64,000 bases of DNA from Platerodrilus igneus (GCA_036346225.1 JARFIW010000170.1:8680501-8744500), one strand, 5' to 3'; counted from the first letter of the stretch, positions 1-12,179 are shown. Numbers and translations: made by a program. Notes: a model not told the origin generated them from the sequence alone.

Positions 1-570
1 TCTTGGTGAAGTCTTTTACTTTAGGTCCAATGTGTTCAATAATCTTTTCATAGGTAGCGACTGGTTTAAAAATACACTGAATCTGAGTATTGTTATTAGA
101 TAGGGATTGCAGTTTATCAAAACAACCTCGTCTATGGTTATCAGCCAGGAGTAATATTCTGGTTTTGTTTTTTACATTGTTAGAATCTTTGTTATTCCCT
201 TTGTTGTTGATGATGTTAATTTCTCCGGTACAGTGATTTGCTACTGCCGTTGACGACTTATGTTGTTGTTGATGCCCTTGTACGGTAGCTCTTGGGTTAT
301 TAATTAATTTATTTCTCTTAATATTCAAACTATCATCTGTCTTAAGGCTTCCATTTGAATTTGAATCAGTTTGTATCAAGAAGTGATCATTATGAATGCT
401 GTTAGAGGTTTTTAAAGAGCTTCTTGTTTCTGTGGTGGTTTCAAAAACTAGGGAGTAAAGAAGCTCTTTCGATAGTTCACTGATGTTGGCTAAAATGTAT
501 GCTAATAGTGCTCGTTTTTTTATTAGGTCAATTTCATTTAGTTTCATACTGTGCTTGAAATCAAGACACA
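1..570 (-). pseudogene. CR1-like non-LTR ORF1 fragment (SGNH/esterase-type region), runs off left edge
   Basis: An open frame on the minus strand runs from an ATG at 547 (open upstream to about 630) to the window edge with no stop. The first third is rich in charged helical residues (MKLNEIDLIKKRALLAYI), the middle is an Asn/Gln/Ser-rich linker, and the end has the motif RILLLADNHRRG followed by a Lys-rich stretch. The same motif order (LLLTDSHRRN, then GGSND) occurs in the CR1-like element at 8562-8984, so I read this as the second half of a CR1-type ORF1 with an esterase-like domain. It abuts piggyBac sequence in the same orientation near 570, as expected for a 5'-truncated target-primed insertion. 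Family assignment is inference from the internal match. Confidence 0.55.
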
Positions 571-1172
571 GTGCCTCATTTGTAATAACGGATCCTGTTT
601 CCAATAATCTTAAATTTTGTTTATCTGAATAGTACCCATGTGTAGCATTAGTCCAAGAAATACTTGTGGTTCATTTACATCTACATCTTTCCAATTAGTC
701 AATCATGAATTTTCCTTTACACCTGCTAAGAACGTTTGTTCAGCATACTTGTTAGTTTGATCCACGATTAAATTATAGAATCTATCATCCACAAGTATAT
801 TAAAATAATCTATTGGATAGCTACCTGAAGCTTGTATAAAGAGACCAGTTGGACAGTTAAAAGCAAAATTGTTTTGTAGCATTTCTGGAACATCTTTCCA
901 AACAACTTTTTCATCATTTACACATGATTTTTTCTCTTTATTTGAAGATGTATGCGAAGCATCATTTTGCAGAATTACAGAATGCGATTTATCAAGCGTT
1001 TCGTTTACTTCATCAGTGGACGATTCAAATTCATTGTCTGTATCGACATTATATTTGCTGCCACTATCTTGATAATCATCACTATCAGCTCATTTGCAAA
1101 CCATGCAAGCTCCTCTTCTGATAATTTAAAATTATTGTGAACCGTAATTTTACGCTTTTTACTTCCACTCAT
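570..1172 (-). pseudogene. piggyBac-like transposase, N-terminal fragment
   Basis: The minus strand from an ATG at 1172 encodes MSGSKKRKITV, an acidic linker, then a region typical of piggyBac (PGBD-type) transposases: PTGLFIQASGSYPIDYF, a DRFYNLIVDQTNKYA block, and a FLGLMLHMGTIQ block followed by DYWKQDPLL. These match the family's conserved start of the DDE_Tnp_1_7 region. The frame shifts near 1095, and in-frame stops lie near 700 and 615. The catalytic aspartates are not reached because CR1-like sequence replaces the rest at about 570. It is a dead 5' fragment; no terminal repeat or TTAA duplication was recognised. Confidence 0.6.
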
Positions 1173-1305
1173 GGTGATGTATTAGATTACTACAATGACC
1201 AAATATCGACAATGTTTGCTGATATTCAGGTATTTTAGAGATCATTCAATTGAAACTCACTGTTTAGAATTAATATGGTTATATTGTAAATTTGTGGGTG
1301 TAAAC

Positions 1306-2345
1306 TTTGTTGGGGGATAGACTAGTATTTTAATTTAGTGAAACCACCACTCTCGACCACCCGCTTTGGTTTGTTACCTGGTGCATGGAAAACGGACATT
1401 CCGGGCTGTTTGCCGCCATCCTTAGAGACGAAAGGACGTGATGTGTTGTGTCGAGAGTACAGTTGGAACATGATGTGTTTTGCTCAGGTGAGTGTGTTGA
1501 ATTTACATATAAATTGAAGTACTTGGTCACGTGTGTGTGCATATGTATTTATGTACTGGTCCTTTGAAAATTTAGGCTTGATTAATTTAATCAAAATACA
1601 TTTGATCTTCGAGCCGGATTTGAATTAATCTAGTGGATTTATAGTCCATAAAAACACGTAATTTGGCTTTGCGTGTTTTTTATCCTGTGTTGACGCGTAA
1701 TCTACGGCGATCATTAGCGTAAGATATTTGCATAAATATTTGCGTAAATGACGGCGAATTTCGTTAGAAATTAGTGAAAAAGCTCAATTAAATTTGACAT
1801 TACCGCTCACATAATAATATGGCTGTAAAAATAGTATTATATATAGCTTAGTGACTTCAAAAATATTTAAGGTATTTTTAGTAGAATTACATAAAGGTCA
1901 ACCCGCTGTGTGTTGAACTACCTAGTCTTCAGAATAGAGGGTTTGACATTCCTGTCTGTTGCTATCCTTTTAAACATCTTGAAACCTGCTTGAGGGTGGC
2001 ACCATATGTATCTAACTGCATTCAATGGAATTAGGGTTTAGCCTTTGAAATGTTCTTGGTATTTAAGAGGTGAATAACTTGTATGTGGCTACCTACATTT
2101 GAGAGATTACTATTTTACGGTGAGCGGTTCGTATTTTAGCATTGCAAGCAGGTAGAATTGTCATTATGGTGTTTGATAATTTATTTAGAGGATCTATTAA
2201 ATGTATTTGTTGATAGTTTTGTATTCTGAGATTCGCATGTTTGATAGCTGTGCAATTTTTGTTAGATAAACATTTTTAGCAAATAGATAACTGCTACTGG
2301 GGTTTACATAACTGTGATTTCCTTTCTGATTGTTTTCCATTATTT
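1306..2345 (+). other. Non-coding leader or possible degenerate 5' LTR of the BEL/Pao element
   Basis: About 1 kb without a credible gene precedes the BEL/Pao gag start at 2346. A TGTTGGGGG start at 1306 is the kind of sequence that opens many BEL/Pao LTRs, and the stretch would be the right size for LTR plus leader. No second copy exists downstream, because the element is truncated at its 3' end, so an LTR cannot be proven. I see no clear primer-binding site. Confidence 0.3.
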
Positions 2346-3908
2346 GTGACAATGGAAATTGAAAAATTGTCAAATAAACGTAACATGTTAATGTGCAAAG
2401 CGCAAGCCTTATTAAAATGTGCTCAAGCAGCTCAAATTGATCCTGAGAATAATTTTGTTGCCTTTGATGTTCGTTTTATCGATTTATCAAACATAGTAGA
2501 TAAATTTGAACAAGTTCATTACGAAATGGTTGCTTGTGCAGAGGTTGCTGATTTAGATCAACAACAGATGATCCAAAATAGTTTTGATAAAATTCAATAT
2601 TCAATCAAAATTGTGCACCGAGAATTAGCAGCTAAGAGGGCGCAGCCTCATACTCGTTCTAGTATTGAAACACAACACTCGGGTGCCCCTAATAAAGTTA
2701 AGTTGCCAAGAATTGTAATCCCCACCTACGATGGTAATTATAAAAATTGGAGCTCTTTCTACGATTTGTTCCGTACACTAATTCATCAAAATGAAACTTT
2801 ATCTAATATTGAACGATTTCAATATTTAACCTCATCATTGGTTAAGGAGCCTTTGGCAATTATTAAAGGGCTTCCATTAACTTCTGATAATTATACGATT
2901 GCGTATCAACAATTAATAGATAGGTACGAAAACAAACGGTTGTTGCTTACTAGCTTTTGGCAGGCCATTTGTAATGCCTCGAAAGTTAGTTCAGATTCTG
3001 CGTCCTCGTTACGCACATTATTGTCTACATTTTCTGAAAATTCTTCGGCAATTGCACAATTTAATCATGATATGTGGGATTTTACTCGTTTTAATCTATT
3101 ATTGCAAAAATTGGATAACTCCACTAGGAAACGCTTTGAAATTGAACTTCATGATGTTGAAATTCCTAGCTATGAAAATTTGTACTAATTTGTTTCTAAA
3201 CATTGCAAGGCATTGGAGACAAACCAGGTTATTGTAGGACAGCCAGGCCCTGTTAGTGTTCAGAAGCCAACAGTATCACGACAGTATCCTGTTGCGTTCA
3301 AGCCAAAAGAATCATTAAGTTTTGTTACCACCGCTAAAAAAACCCATAGTACTAGTTGTATTTATTGCAAAGCTAATCATTCTGTTTTTAAATGTGACAA
3401 ATTCTTAGTATTAGAACCTTCTGAACGACATAGAGTTGCAAAAACTTCAAACTGGTGTTATAATTGTTTAGGAACCAACCACTCTGTTGTTAAGTGTCCA
3501 TCAAAACTTAGTTGTCGTGTTTGTGATAAAAAACATCACACCTTGTTGCATTTTCCCACTTCTGCTGTGACGCCAGACAAAGAAGATGAAGCGTACTTGA
3601 CAGAAGGGTCCTCAAATCCAGAGTCTTCTAATAAAGTCGCCGTGATGACTAGCACAGTGGCTAGTCAGTCTGTTGTTTTGTTGTCTACTGTCTTGTTACA
3701 AGTACAGGATGCACGTGGAAACTATCAAACTTGTCGAGCATTACTTGACAATGGTAGTCAAGCCAGTTTTATGTCCCAATCGTGTATGAAAAGTCTTGGA
3801 TTAAAATCGTCATCATCGTCCATATCGATTAGCGGTTTAAATCAAATGAGCACCTCTAGATATGGTCTCGTTACATGTTCGTTGCGGCCAATCCTACATT
3901 CGTTGTAG
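2346..3908 (+). pseudogene. BEL/Pao Gag with zinc knuckles and start of protease
   Basis: Two reading segments (2346-3188 and 3189-3908) share one frame and are separated by an in-frame TAA at 3186-3188. The first 110 residues are coiled-coil-like. Residues about 118-260 resemble the DUF1759 Gag core of BEL/Pao (RIVIPTYDGNYKNW, then RFQYLTSSL). The second segment has three cysteine clusters (CIYCKANHSVFKC, CYNCLGTNHSVVKC, CRVCDKKHH), followed by ALLDNGSQASF, which fits the retropepsin active-site loop with DNG in place of the usual DSG or DTG. The frame is lost around 3875-3905, where pol continues in another frame. Gag would package RNA in a particle; here it is disabled by the stop. Confidence 0.8.
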
Positions 3909-6328
3909 ATACAATTGTTATTCCTGCAATTGCCGGCTCTATGCCGTCGGCTCCCGTTTCAAATCGTTATGACTTCCTTGAAGGTCTAACATTAGCAGAT
4001 CCGTACTTTGGACGACCTCGCGAGGTCGATTTATTGTTAGGTGCAGATATTTATTCTACTGTGGTTCAGCCTGGCATTAGACGTGGTAAAATTGGAGAGC
4101 CTACTGCCCTTAATACAGTGTTTGGTTGGGTATTGGTCGGTAAAACAGACTGTCAGTCAACCAATCATGTGAGTTCGTTTTGTACATCGGTTATGAATAC
4201 CCCATTGGACATTGTGTTAAAAAAATTCTGGGAGGTTGAACATGTTCCAGCAACTCCTACATTTTCGCCTGAAGATGTTCAATGTGAAACTCTCTTTCTA
4301 GAAACACATCAAAGAAAGGAGGACGGTAGATATGTTGTTAATTTGCCGTTTAAAGATTCTCGTATAGAACTAGGCGATTCTTATTCCATAGCACTGCGTC
4401 GTTTTGAATTATTAGAATATCGTTTGTGGAAAAATCCTGACCTACATACGGAAAATTCAAATTTCATGAAAGACTATTTAGAGTCTGGACATATGTCCAC
4501 AGTTCATGAACCTCTTACACATTTGTCATCGGGATACTACATTCCTCACCATTGTGTTCAGAAACCAGATAGTAGCACTACTAAATTGAGGGTTGTTTTT
4601 GATGCGTCAGCAAAATCATCTAACGGCAAGTCATTAAATGATGGTTTACTGATCGGCCCTAAACTTCAACAGGATTTATCGAGTATTTTGTTAGGGTTTA
4701 GACTACACAAATTTGTTGTAATCGCTGATATTAAGCAAATGTACCGGCAAATTGAGGTGACAGATCAGCATCGATCGTACCAACGTATTCTTTGGCGATT
4801 TTCAAAAGCTGAACCTATTCAAGAGTATCAATTAAACACCGTAACGTATGGGGTATCTTCGTCTCCATACTTGGCTATTCGCGTTCTTCAACAATTAGCA
4901 AGGGATAATCTTCAAAACTATCCATTAGCAGCAAAGGTTCTTATATCTGATACCTATGTTGATGATATAGTAACAGGTTGTGCATCCTTGGAAGAAACCT
5001 TAGAAATCCAACGTCAACTTATTTCGTTATTGTCGAGTGCATGTTTTGTCCTTAGGAAATGGGCAAGTAATCGTCCTGAATTATTGTCATTCCCCCCTGA
5101 AAAACTTCAGCCATTTTCTTTTAATGACGCTGACTCACTTTCCTTAAAAGTCTTAGAGTTACAGTGGTGTCCCACAAAAGACTGCTTCCAGTTCAAAGTG
5201 GATAGTACTGCACGTCCGTGCACAAAACGGGTTATACTCTCAGACATAGCAAAGGTTTTCGATCCGCTTGGCTTGTTGACCCCTGTGACCTTCCTTCTGA
5301 AAAATTTAATGCAACGGTTATGGAGTTTAGGGTTGGATTGGGATGAGGTGCCACCTTCAGATGTTGTGGATTGTTGGTCCGCATATAAACGGCAGCTATC
5401 TTGTTTAGCGACCTTATCCTTGTCACGTTGTGTTTTAGTTGACAATATTGTGTCATTGCAACTTCATGGGTTTTGTGATGCCTCTGAAGCTGGATATGCC
5501 GCAGCTATTTATATTCGCTGTGTTTCGAAAGCGGGAATAATTTCAGTAAATTTAGTGTATGCCAAATTCAAGGTAGCACCTTTAAAACGTATTTCTGTGC
5601 CATGTTTAGAATTGTGTGCAGCTGTACTTTTATCTGGCTTAATAGAATTTGTAAATAAGGTTTATAAACCGTTCATCACGATTGATGCAATTCATGCCTG
5701 GTCTGACTCTACAGTTACTTTATTATGGATCAAATCCTCTCCACACCGATGGAAAACTTTTGTTAGTAACCGTATTACTCACATTCAAGATAGAGTTCCT
5801 CCTAACTTATGGCATCATGTAAGTGGCAAAGATAATCCTGCTGATTGTGGGTCTATAGGTTTATTGCCTTCAGATCTTGTATCCCACGCCCATTGGTGGT
5901 CAGGTCCAAAGTTTCTTTATTCAACTAACCGTATATATCAACCATTTAATCAATCAGACTCAGATTCCACTGCTGAGTGCGAAGAGCGAAAAGTTGTCTT
6001 AGTATATACAGTGCCAGATAATTTGATTAATAGTTTGCTAGCTCGTTTCTCCTCACTTCGTAAACTGCAAGGTGTAGTGGCTTCTTGCTTCCGATTCATT
6101 AGAAATACAAAATTGAAAAGGCATGAAAGGCAAGGTGGTTCGTTAACAGCGGATGAGTTGTACAACGCCTTAATTTGTATTGTAAAGGTAGTTCAACATG
6201 ATGTATTTCCTGACGAACTTGTTTGTATTCAAAGTGGCAAAGTATGCAAAAAACCTATCCAAAAATTAGCTCCGTTTCTGGATTCCAATAGTGTAATTCG
6301 GGTTGGTGGTCGTTTACGGCATTCTTAA
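3875..6328 (+). pseudogene. BEL/Pao Pol: reverse transcriptase and RNase H
   Basis: An 817-codon open frame carries the rest of the protease region, then BEL-type reverse transcriptase and RNase H. RT landmarks include FDASAKSSNGKSLND, VIADIKQMYRQIEV (motif A aspartate) and TYVDDIVTG with YVDD at residues 361-364. RNase H blocks are HGFCDASEAGYAAA near nucleotide 5464 and AWSDSTVTLLWI near 5697. The PADCGSIGLLPSDL block and the VGGRLRHS end are typical of the RT-integrase junction in BEL/Pao. The frame ends at an in-frame TAA (6326-6328), after which integrase continues in the same frame, so this is a point nonsense mutation. Catalytic residues are intact by eye. Confidence 0.88.
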
Positions 6329-7021
6329 CTATCTTATGATGCAAAGCATCCCATGCTACTTCCCCGAAAGCATCGTCTAACCGAATTAATAATTGAAAGT
6401 ATGCATCGTAAGCTATTTCACCCTGGACCCCAATCATTAGCCTTCTTCATCGCGCAACAATTTTGGATTCTGGGAGTTAAGCGCGTTATTAACCATGTTG
6501 TAGCCAGATGCATTCGTTGTTTTAAAGTTAATCCCCCTTCGGTTGCTCCTTTAATGGGAGATTTGCCCTCTTCCCGAATATCTCAGCTCAAAGCGTTTAG
6601 TCATGTTGGAGTGGACTTTGCAGGCCCTTTCACCATCACGTCGGGGCGTATTCGAGCTACAAAACGCACCAAAGCCTATGTGTGTTTATTTGTATGTATG
6701 TCCACAAAAGCACTTCATATTGAACTAGTGTCGGATCTCACTGCTGAAGCTTTTCTAGCAGCATTTCGTCGTTTTGTTGCCCGTCGTGGTCGCTGCAGTG
6801 ACCTCTACAGCGATCAAGGCACCAATTTTGTAGGCGCATCTCGTTTACTTGTATCATATGCGGAACAAATTGCCGGGTCTTTAATGATACATTGGCATTT
6901 TAATCCTCCTTCATCACCTCATTTCGGTGGATTATGGGAGCGAGGAGTTCGTTCTGTTAAATCTCATTTAAGCACGTTATGTACACTGCTATGTGAACAT
7001 TTAATTTTTCCATTTATTTGA
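6329..7021 (+). pseudogene. BEL/Pao integrase, truncated after the catalytic core
   Basis: Same frame as the preceding RT after one stop codon. The His/Cys zinc region (HRKLFHPGPQ ... CIRCFKVN) is followed by the catalytic core with HVGVDFAGPF and LYSDQGTNFVGA for the two aspartates and FGGLWERGVRS for the glutamate. Homology stops about 6966, where the reading changes to unrelated residues and terminates at 7021. The C-terminal 150 or so residues usual for BEL/Pao integrase and the whole 3' LTR are missing. The element is therefore a 3'-truncated relic. Confidence 0.82.
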
Positions 7022-7386
7022 ATACAGTGATTATTAAATGTGTGACCGTTATTTCAATTTACTTTCTACTCACTACCTTTAACGGGGCAATAGAGATTCG
7101 TTGCAAGTCATTCGCTGTTAATAACTAGATTTTAAATTTTGCCATTGATAAATACCGAGAATCTGAATCTCTGGGTGGTATTCATTAGTGCGATTTTCTC
7201 ATCAAATATGTACATTTGGCGACATACGTGAGAAAATATGTACTTTTATGTAAAATAGCGACCGAGTATTAGTTCTGAATATATTATAAATATTTAGTTA
7301 TTGGTACCTGGTTTATTATTTGCCAAATTCTGCAATCACAGCTGGACTGTTGTATGTTGTGCTCCGATACCTCGATTTGCAATAGT
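7022..7386. other. Unassigned AT-rich spacer
   Basis: Follows the truncated BEL/Pao integrase. I see no coding similarity, repeat ends or RNA gene in it. Confidence 0.4.
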
Positions 7387-7460
7387 GCATGCTAGCGGAT
7401 GATACGGCTCTCCTACAGTATCCTCAAACTTCTACACTTTGTACAATGTTGGACAATTGG
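7387..7460 (+). pseudogene. Non-LTR reverse transcriptase relic, left piece
   Basis: The frame MLADDTALLQYPQTS resembles the ADDTAL catalytic block and following helix of Jockey/CR1-type reverse transcriptases. It is interrupted at 7461 by the Tc1/mariner-type transposon, and the reading resumes in frame at 13073 (YEKLAVPVTQVN), matching the W[FY].KW..xVN pattern that normally follows this block. This supports a TA target duplication and exact element ends. The rest of the RT is not recognisable on either side. Confidence 0.45.
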
Positions 7461-7735
7461 TATACAGGGTGGCTTATAAAAAACGCCATGAGCAATAACT
7501 CTGTTAGTTTTAAATATGCAACAATACTTCTTGGAACAAAGTTGCTTAGTTTATTGTCATCTATTTTTTTGGACAGGTGCTCAATTAACACTACTTCCTG
7601 TTTCACCAGAAGTGACGTCAACTTTAGTTTTTTTTAATGGAACACCCCGCATATTTTATTATTTTTTAATTCCTCGTTAATTCGTCTTTGAAAAATCTCA
7701 ATAGCATCATATGCCTAAAAGCAAAAATTAGTAAG
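7461..7735 (+). repeat. Left inverted arm of the IS630-type transposon
   Basis: Starts with TACAGGGTGGCTTAT and is matched in inverted orientation by 12801-13072. Shared stretches include CAATAACTC, AGTATTG-type sequence, GATGACAATAAA and, at the inner end, CGTTAATTCGTCTTT with GCATCATATGCCTAAAAGC. A few substitutions separate the arms. Confidence 0.75.
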
Positions 7736-7951
7736 ATATTCATGAATTAGTATATTTATTAAAGTAGGCGGTGGAAAACAATGACATCAAAGAATATTGA
7801 CAAACGTCAGTAGTTCGCGTTTTCTCTTAGCGTTTTAATACTTTTGGTGTTAATTGCGAATGACAATGTGTTAACGGACAAGATTCAGGTACATTTTGAG
7901 TGCAATAAAAATAGTGGGAGAGCACTACGCCTATATATTGAGCGGTTTCCG

Positions 7952-8528
7952 ATGAGAGTAGTTGACAATCCAAATATGGAATGCATGATATGTAAGACAA
8001 ATGCTAAATTTCCTGTCATTATTAGTGGTGGATGTCATAGATCTTTGCACAGAGATTGTTCTGATTTAAATGCAACTGAGTTAGAGGTGATGGACTTAAA
8101 AGGGAAAAGATTGCTAAAATTTTATTGTAATGGATGTGTTATTGGAGCACAACAAACATCAAAACAAATTGCAAATGATAAACTACCAGAAGCGGTTTCT
8201 AAAACAATAAAGGAAAGGGAACCTTTTTTAAACCGTAATACATTTCAAAATTTACTTAAGGTAATTGTTAAGCAAGAATTTATTCAACTCCTTAATGAGG
8301 TGATTGAAATAAAAGCTGAGGTAACAAACCTTAAAGAAAGTAATATTGAGCTTGTCAGGTTACTCACTAGCAGCAGTTTTAATGCTAAGGCAATACACCA
8401 CTGCTACAAATAAGCTCAATAATCTTAAGGCATCCATAATTAATACGATTGTCAATAATGAGATTGACAAGCTTCCAGAGGTTACTTTGACTCAAGGAGA
8501 TAATCCTGTAGCAAACACGACAACATAA
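7952..8528 (+). pseudogene. CR1-like ORF1: PHD-type zinc finger and coiled coil
   Basis: Reading is open from a non-ATG codon at 7844; the first in-frame ATG is at 7952 (MRVVDNPNMECMICK). A cysteine/histidine array MECMICK ... GGCHRSLHRDC ... YCNGC is the PHD-like finger found at the start of ORF1 in CR1/L2-type retrotransposons. It is followed by a helical Lys/Glu-rich region (residues about 90-150 from that ATG). The frame stops at 8413 and a second frame (8346-8528) continues the helical region, so there is a frameshift near 8380. ORF1 proteins of this type bind the element RNA. Confidence 0.6.
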
Positions 8529-8984
8529 GCTGACATAACTAAAGTAACTGAAATCCCTAATGTGCTTCTTCTAACAGACTCGCACCGAAGGAACATGGGA
8601 AGTCTTTTAAAAAATTTGCTGCAAAATCACAAGGTTACAACGATATTTAAACTTAATACTAAATTAAAAAACGTTGAAGACATGGAAGTACTAACCAAAA
8701 ATTTTAACATGAATGACTTTGTAGTATTACTAGGTGGTTCCAATGACTTCGGCAATTCAACAAATACTGCACTTTTAATAAGTATTTATAAGACTTTAAT
8801 TGTTAAGCATAAGCATTGTAATTTCATTTTGATGACTATTCCTTATCGATACGATACTGAATTGTACAACAATGATATATTTTACTTTCTTAGTTTACTT
8901 TATGACTTAATTCAGGGATATTCACACGTTAAACTACTAGATGTTAATTTTTATATCGCTGATTCTCTTTTCATAAAATACTGA
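8529..8984 (+). pseudogene. CR1-like ORF1: esterase (SGNH-like) domain
   Basis: A 140-codon frame from 8562 starts LLLTDSHRRNMGSLL and contains FVVLLGGSNDFGN about 45 residues later. This is the pair of blocks (D-x-H near the start, GGxND later) typical of the esterase-like domain in ORF1 of CR1-family elements. It follows the PHD/coiled-coil segment after one stop codon. The minus-strand fragment at 1-570 ends with the same first block. The enzyme substrate for this domain is not known to me. Confidence 0.55.
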
Positions 8985-9100
8985 CTTCATATCTCTTTTA
9001 AAGGAAAACTACTGATTTGTAAAAAAATCTGTGATGTAATAACTTGCAACTTAAAACCTCTTATTAACAGTGCTAATAATATGCTTTCAAAGGTGGAAAA

Positions 9101-10267
9101 TTGTTTGTCCATGAGGTCAAAAGTATCTGCCAGGTAGTCCTAAAAGAATCACGTCATGTGAAGCAGTCCTTGTACTGTGCTAAAGAGAAGCCAAGTAAGA
9201 ACGAATTTAATTTTCTATATCTAAATATCCAATCATTAAGGAAGGAAAAATATATTTTTAACAAAAGTTATTCTATTATTTACTTAAATTAACATTGGTT
9301 GAGGATTGATGAGGTACCATTTTTCAATTTAGAAAATCATCAAGTAGCGTCTTGTTTTTGTAGGAAACATAGTATTCACGGAGGCGTAATAATTAATACG
9401 CATAAAGGTATTAATTATTGTTGTATTGACAGGGTAAATAAAAGGTTTGTGGAAATGCACTGTGAAGTTACTGGCATCCTCTTATCAAAGTCCAGTACTA
9501 TGCTTATAAATATATATCGTTCCCCACTTGGCAATTTTGATATTTTTATTAATACATTAACCAAAATTTGTAATGAAATTGACTTTACAAAATTGGTTGT
9601 AATTTGCGGGGACTTTAACGTGCATTTTAACCTAAATACAAATGATGTTAGACTAACAGATCTTTTATATTCCTTTAATTTAGTTTCTGAATTTCATTCC
9701 AGTACACGTAGAAATAATCAATTGGACAATATATTTACAAATTTTTACACAAATAAACTCCATAGATCTAAATTTAAAAAAATTTCAGCTGCTTTCTCTG
9801 ACCATGATGGTATTCAAATGATGCTGCCTATGTCTACCGATATATTTGTGTGCCATAAGCCTGTACAATTTTTTAGAAAAATTACTACTGGCGGGATGAT
9901 GCTGATGTTTGATGTATTAGAAAAGTATGATTGGAATTTTATAGGTGACCACAACGTAACTGTTAATGAAAAGATGCATTTATTTATACAGGTTTTTCAA
10001 AGTAACCTTGTTAAGTGTTTTCCACTAGTAAAGAGCGGTTATTCTAAGAAAAAAGGGATAGGCTGGCTTAATGATAACATTAAATGCCTTCAGGATAATT
10101 TTGAAAAAGCTCATAAACGATATTTACTTCATCCTACAGATTCTAATAGAATAATTCATAACAGATGTAGGTTAACCTATCGCATAGCAATTAAAGAAAC
10201 AAGAGTAAAGTCTAATGACGAATTTATAAAAAGTCCAAGAATCCAGCTAAAAATATGTGGAAATTGA
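9101..10267 (+). pseudogene. CR1-like ORF2: AP endonuclease domain
   Basis: Two frames (9101-9292, 9299-10267) form the start of ORF2, broken by a TAA at 9290-9292. The first contains FNFLYLNIQSLRKEK, the classic N-L-N-[AI]-[RQ]-S-[LI] endonuclease block. The second has IYRSPLGNFDIF, VVICGDFNVHFN (catalytic GDFN) and SAAFSDHDGIQM (SDH block). This is the apurinic/apyrimidinic-like endonuclease that nicks target DNA for target-primed reverse transcription. The following linker is also present (NRIIHNRCRLTYRIAIKETR). Reading then passes into a badly broken RT. Confidence 0.75.
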
Positions 10268-11345
10268 CAAAAGGGTTCTCTCTAGTCGAAAAGCAGAATA
10301 TTAAATCAAATTTGACATGTGATGATTTCAATGTGTATTTTGCTAATATTATATCTAACTTATCTCACACAACGGTAACTGTTGATAGTCTAATTATGAA
10401 TACTGTATTACCCACTAATTAAAAATTTTCTTTTCATTTGGTATCTGTTTTGGAAGTTAGAGATACGATAAATACCTTAAAGAACACAAATTCTATGGAT
10501 TTGTATGAATTGAATTCTATAATCATAAAAGAATTAATTAACACCTACATTATACCATTCACAAAACTTATTAACCTTTGTTCAATCTAATACTTTTCCA
10601 GATTCATGCAAAATTGCGAAAGTAATTCCTCTCTTTAAAGAAGGTGATATAAATGAGTTAAATAACTATCGTCCTATATCTATACTGCCTGTTTTTGCAA
10701 AAATTTTCGAAAAATTCTAGTTAAGCAAATTTCTCTGTATTTTGAAGATAACAATTTATTTAACTCTGGGCAGTTTGGTTTTAGATCGCATAAATCTACC
10801 ACTTGTGCTATTGTACCATTATTGCAGGAGATAGCAGACTGTCTTGAAAAAAAGGAATTCGGCCTTTTAACACTCGTTGATCTTTCCAAAGCTTTTGATT
10901 GCATATCACATCCCATACTAATTAAAAAGCTCGCTTTATATAAATTTGATAATAACAGCTGTCAACTTATTAATTCATATTTGACAAACAGGCAGTAGAT
11001 AGTCTCAATTAGAAACAATCAGTCTTCTCTAACCATGTTAAATTATGGAGTTCCTCAAGGTTTGATTCTTGGACCACTCCTATTCCTAATCTATGTTAAT
11101 GATCTCCCAGATAATGTTTTCTTAAAAACCTTGATGTATGCTAATGATACTACATTTATTAATAGATCACCGGATTTTAGAAATATCATCAACTTAGTGG
11201 AACAAACCCTCAGCTCGGCCGATATTTGGTTTACAACTAATCAATTATCATTGAATACTCGAAAAACACAGCATATATTAATCTCGTTAATGAACTTTGA
11301 ATTTGAAAATACAGAATCAGTGAAACTTCTGGGAGTATAAATGGA
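10268..11345 (+). pseudogene. CR1-like ORF2: reverse transcriptase, heavily broken and 3'-truncated
   Basis: Across three frames one can read RT blocks in order: a VIPLFKEGD block with NNYRPISILPVFAKIFEK near 10620-10720, FGFRSHKSTTCAI near 10770, LVDLSKAFDCISHPIL near 10875, then YGVPQGLILGPLLFLIYVNDLP (from about 11043) and LMYANDTTFI near 11133. The catalytic YADD is YAND here. The frame stops at 11338-11340 after SVKLLGV, where the C-terminal part begins in intact elements, and homology is lost near 11345. No 3' tail was recognised. Confidence 0.65.
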
Positions 11346-11399
11346 TAAAGATCTCAAATTTATTTAATTGTTACCCTATCTTACAGAATGATCTCTTTA

Positions 11400-12165
11400 C
11401 AAGATAGGTAAAACAGACTAGGTATATGTAAAAATTTACGAAATTACAAAATAATTTACAGCACAAAGTATAAATAGCTCATAAACGTTAATAGCTAATC
11501 ACATATAACCCCTTTAACCACACTTGCCACTTGCTAAAGTATGTTTTTTAATTTCTTGAACTGATGTTCAGAATATGTCGATGTCATTTTGAATGGTATT
11601 ATAGTTTCGGCATAAGCGATGTAATGGTGATAATTTGAAGACATTGTCCGCGGTATATTCGAATGAAATGTCTAGGACAATCTGGAAGCAAGACGGGGAA
11701 CATTTAAAGTAATCAAACCAATTAATTGAGAACAGTGAAAAATGGTTAGTAAATGATAGAGAAATATTATGGATTGAACAAAACGTCGTTTCTCCATAGA
11801 GGATCTATTGAACCTAGCCAGAAGCATGTCATGGGGGTATCCAATTGGTGGATATGTACCACATATACGGTATAAGACTAGTTTTAGAAACCTCCTTTGA
11901 AGGTACTCAATTTAGTTAATGTACGTCACATAATGTGGGCACCATATTATTGAGGCATATTCTAAGCGGGTACAAATATAAGTATTAAATAAGGCAATCA
12001 AAGTATTATAAAACCTGTTAATTTGCTAGAAAATTTAACCATACATTGAATATGCTCCTTAAAGTTGAGTTTACTGTCAAAATAAACCCCTATATCTTTT
12101 ATACAAAAATTATTTAGTGGGATGAATGCACTTTTAGTAATAATGGTATTTATAACAGAAATATA
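11400..12165 (-). pseudogene. Antisense non-LTR RT C-terminal fragment
   Basis: On the minus strand, reading from 12165 downward in several frames gives IKDIGVYFDSKLNFKEHI, then an EYASIIWCPHYV block, LQRRFLK, and GYPHDMLLARFNRSSMEKRR. This is the conserved thumb and C-terminal domain of Jockey/CR1-type RTs. Many frameshifts and stops interrupt it. It lies between the plus-strand CR1-like element and the transposase, so it is a separate insertion or an inverted 3' part of a related element. The lower boundary is approximate. Confidence 0.55.
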
Positions 12166-12179
12166 CACCGCTATTGCAG

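Noticed and set aside
869..1140. Three overlapping plus-strand frames
   Set aside because: Antisense shadows of the piggyBac-like transposase on the minus strand.
7389..7637. 82-codon frame crossing into the IS630 left arm
   Set aside because: Only the first 25 codons look like RT; the rest is inverted-arm sequence read by chance.
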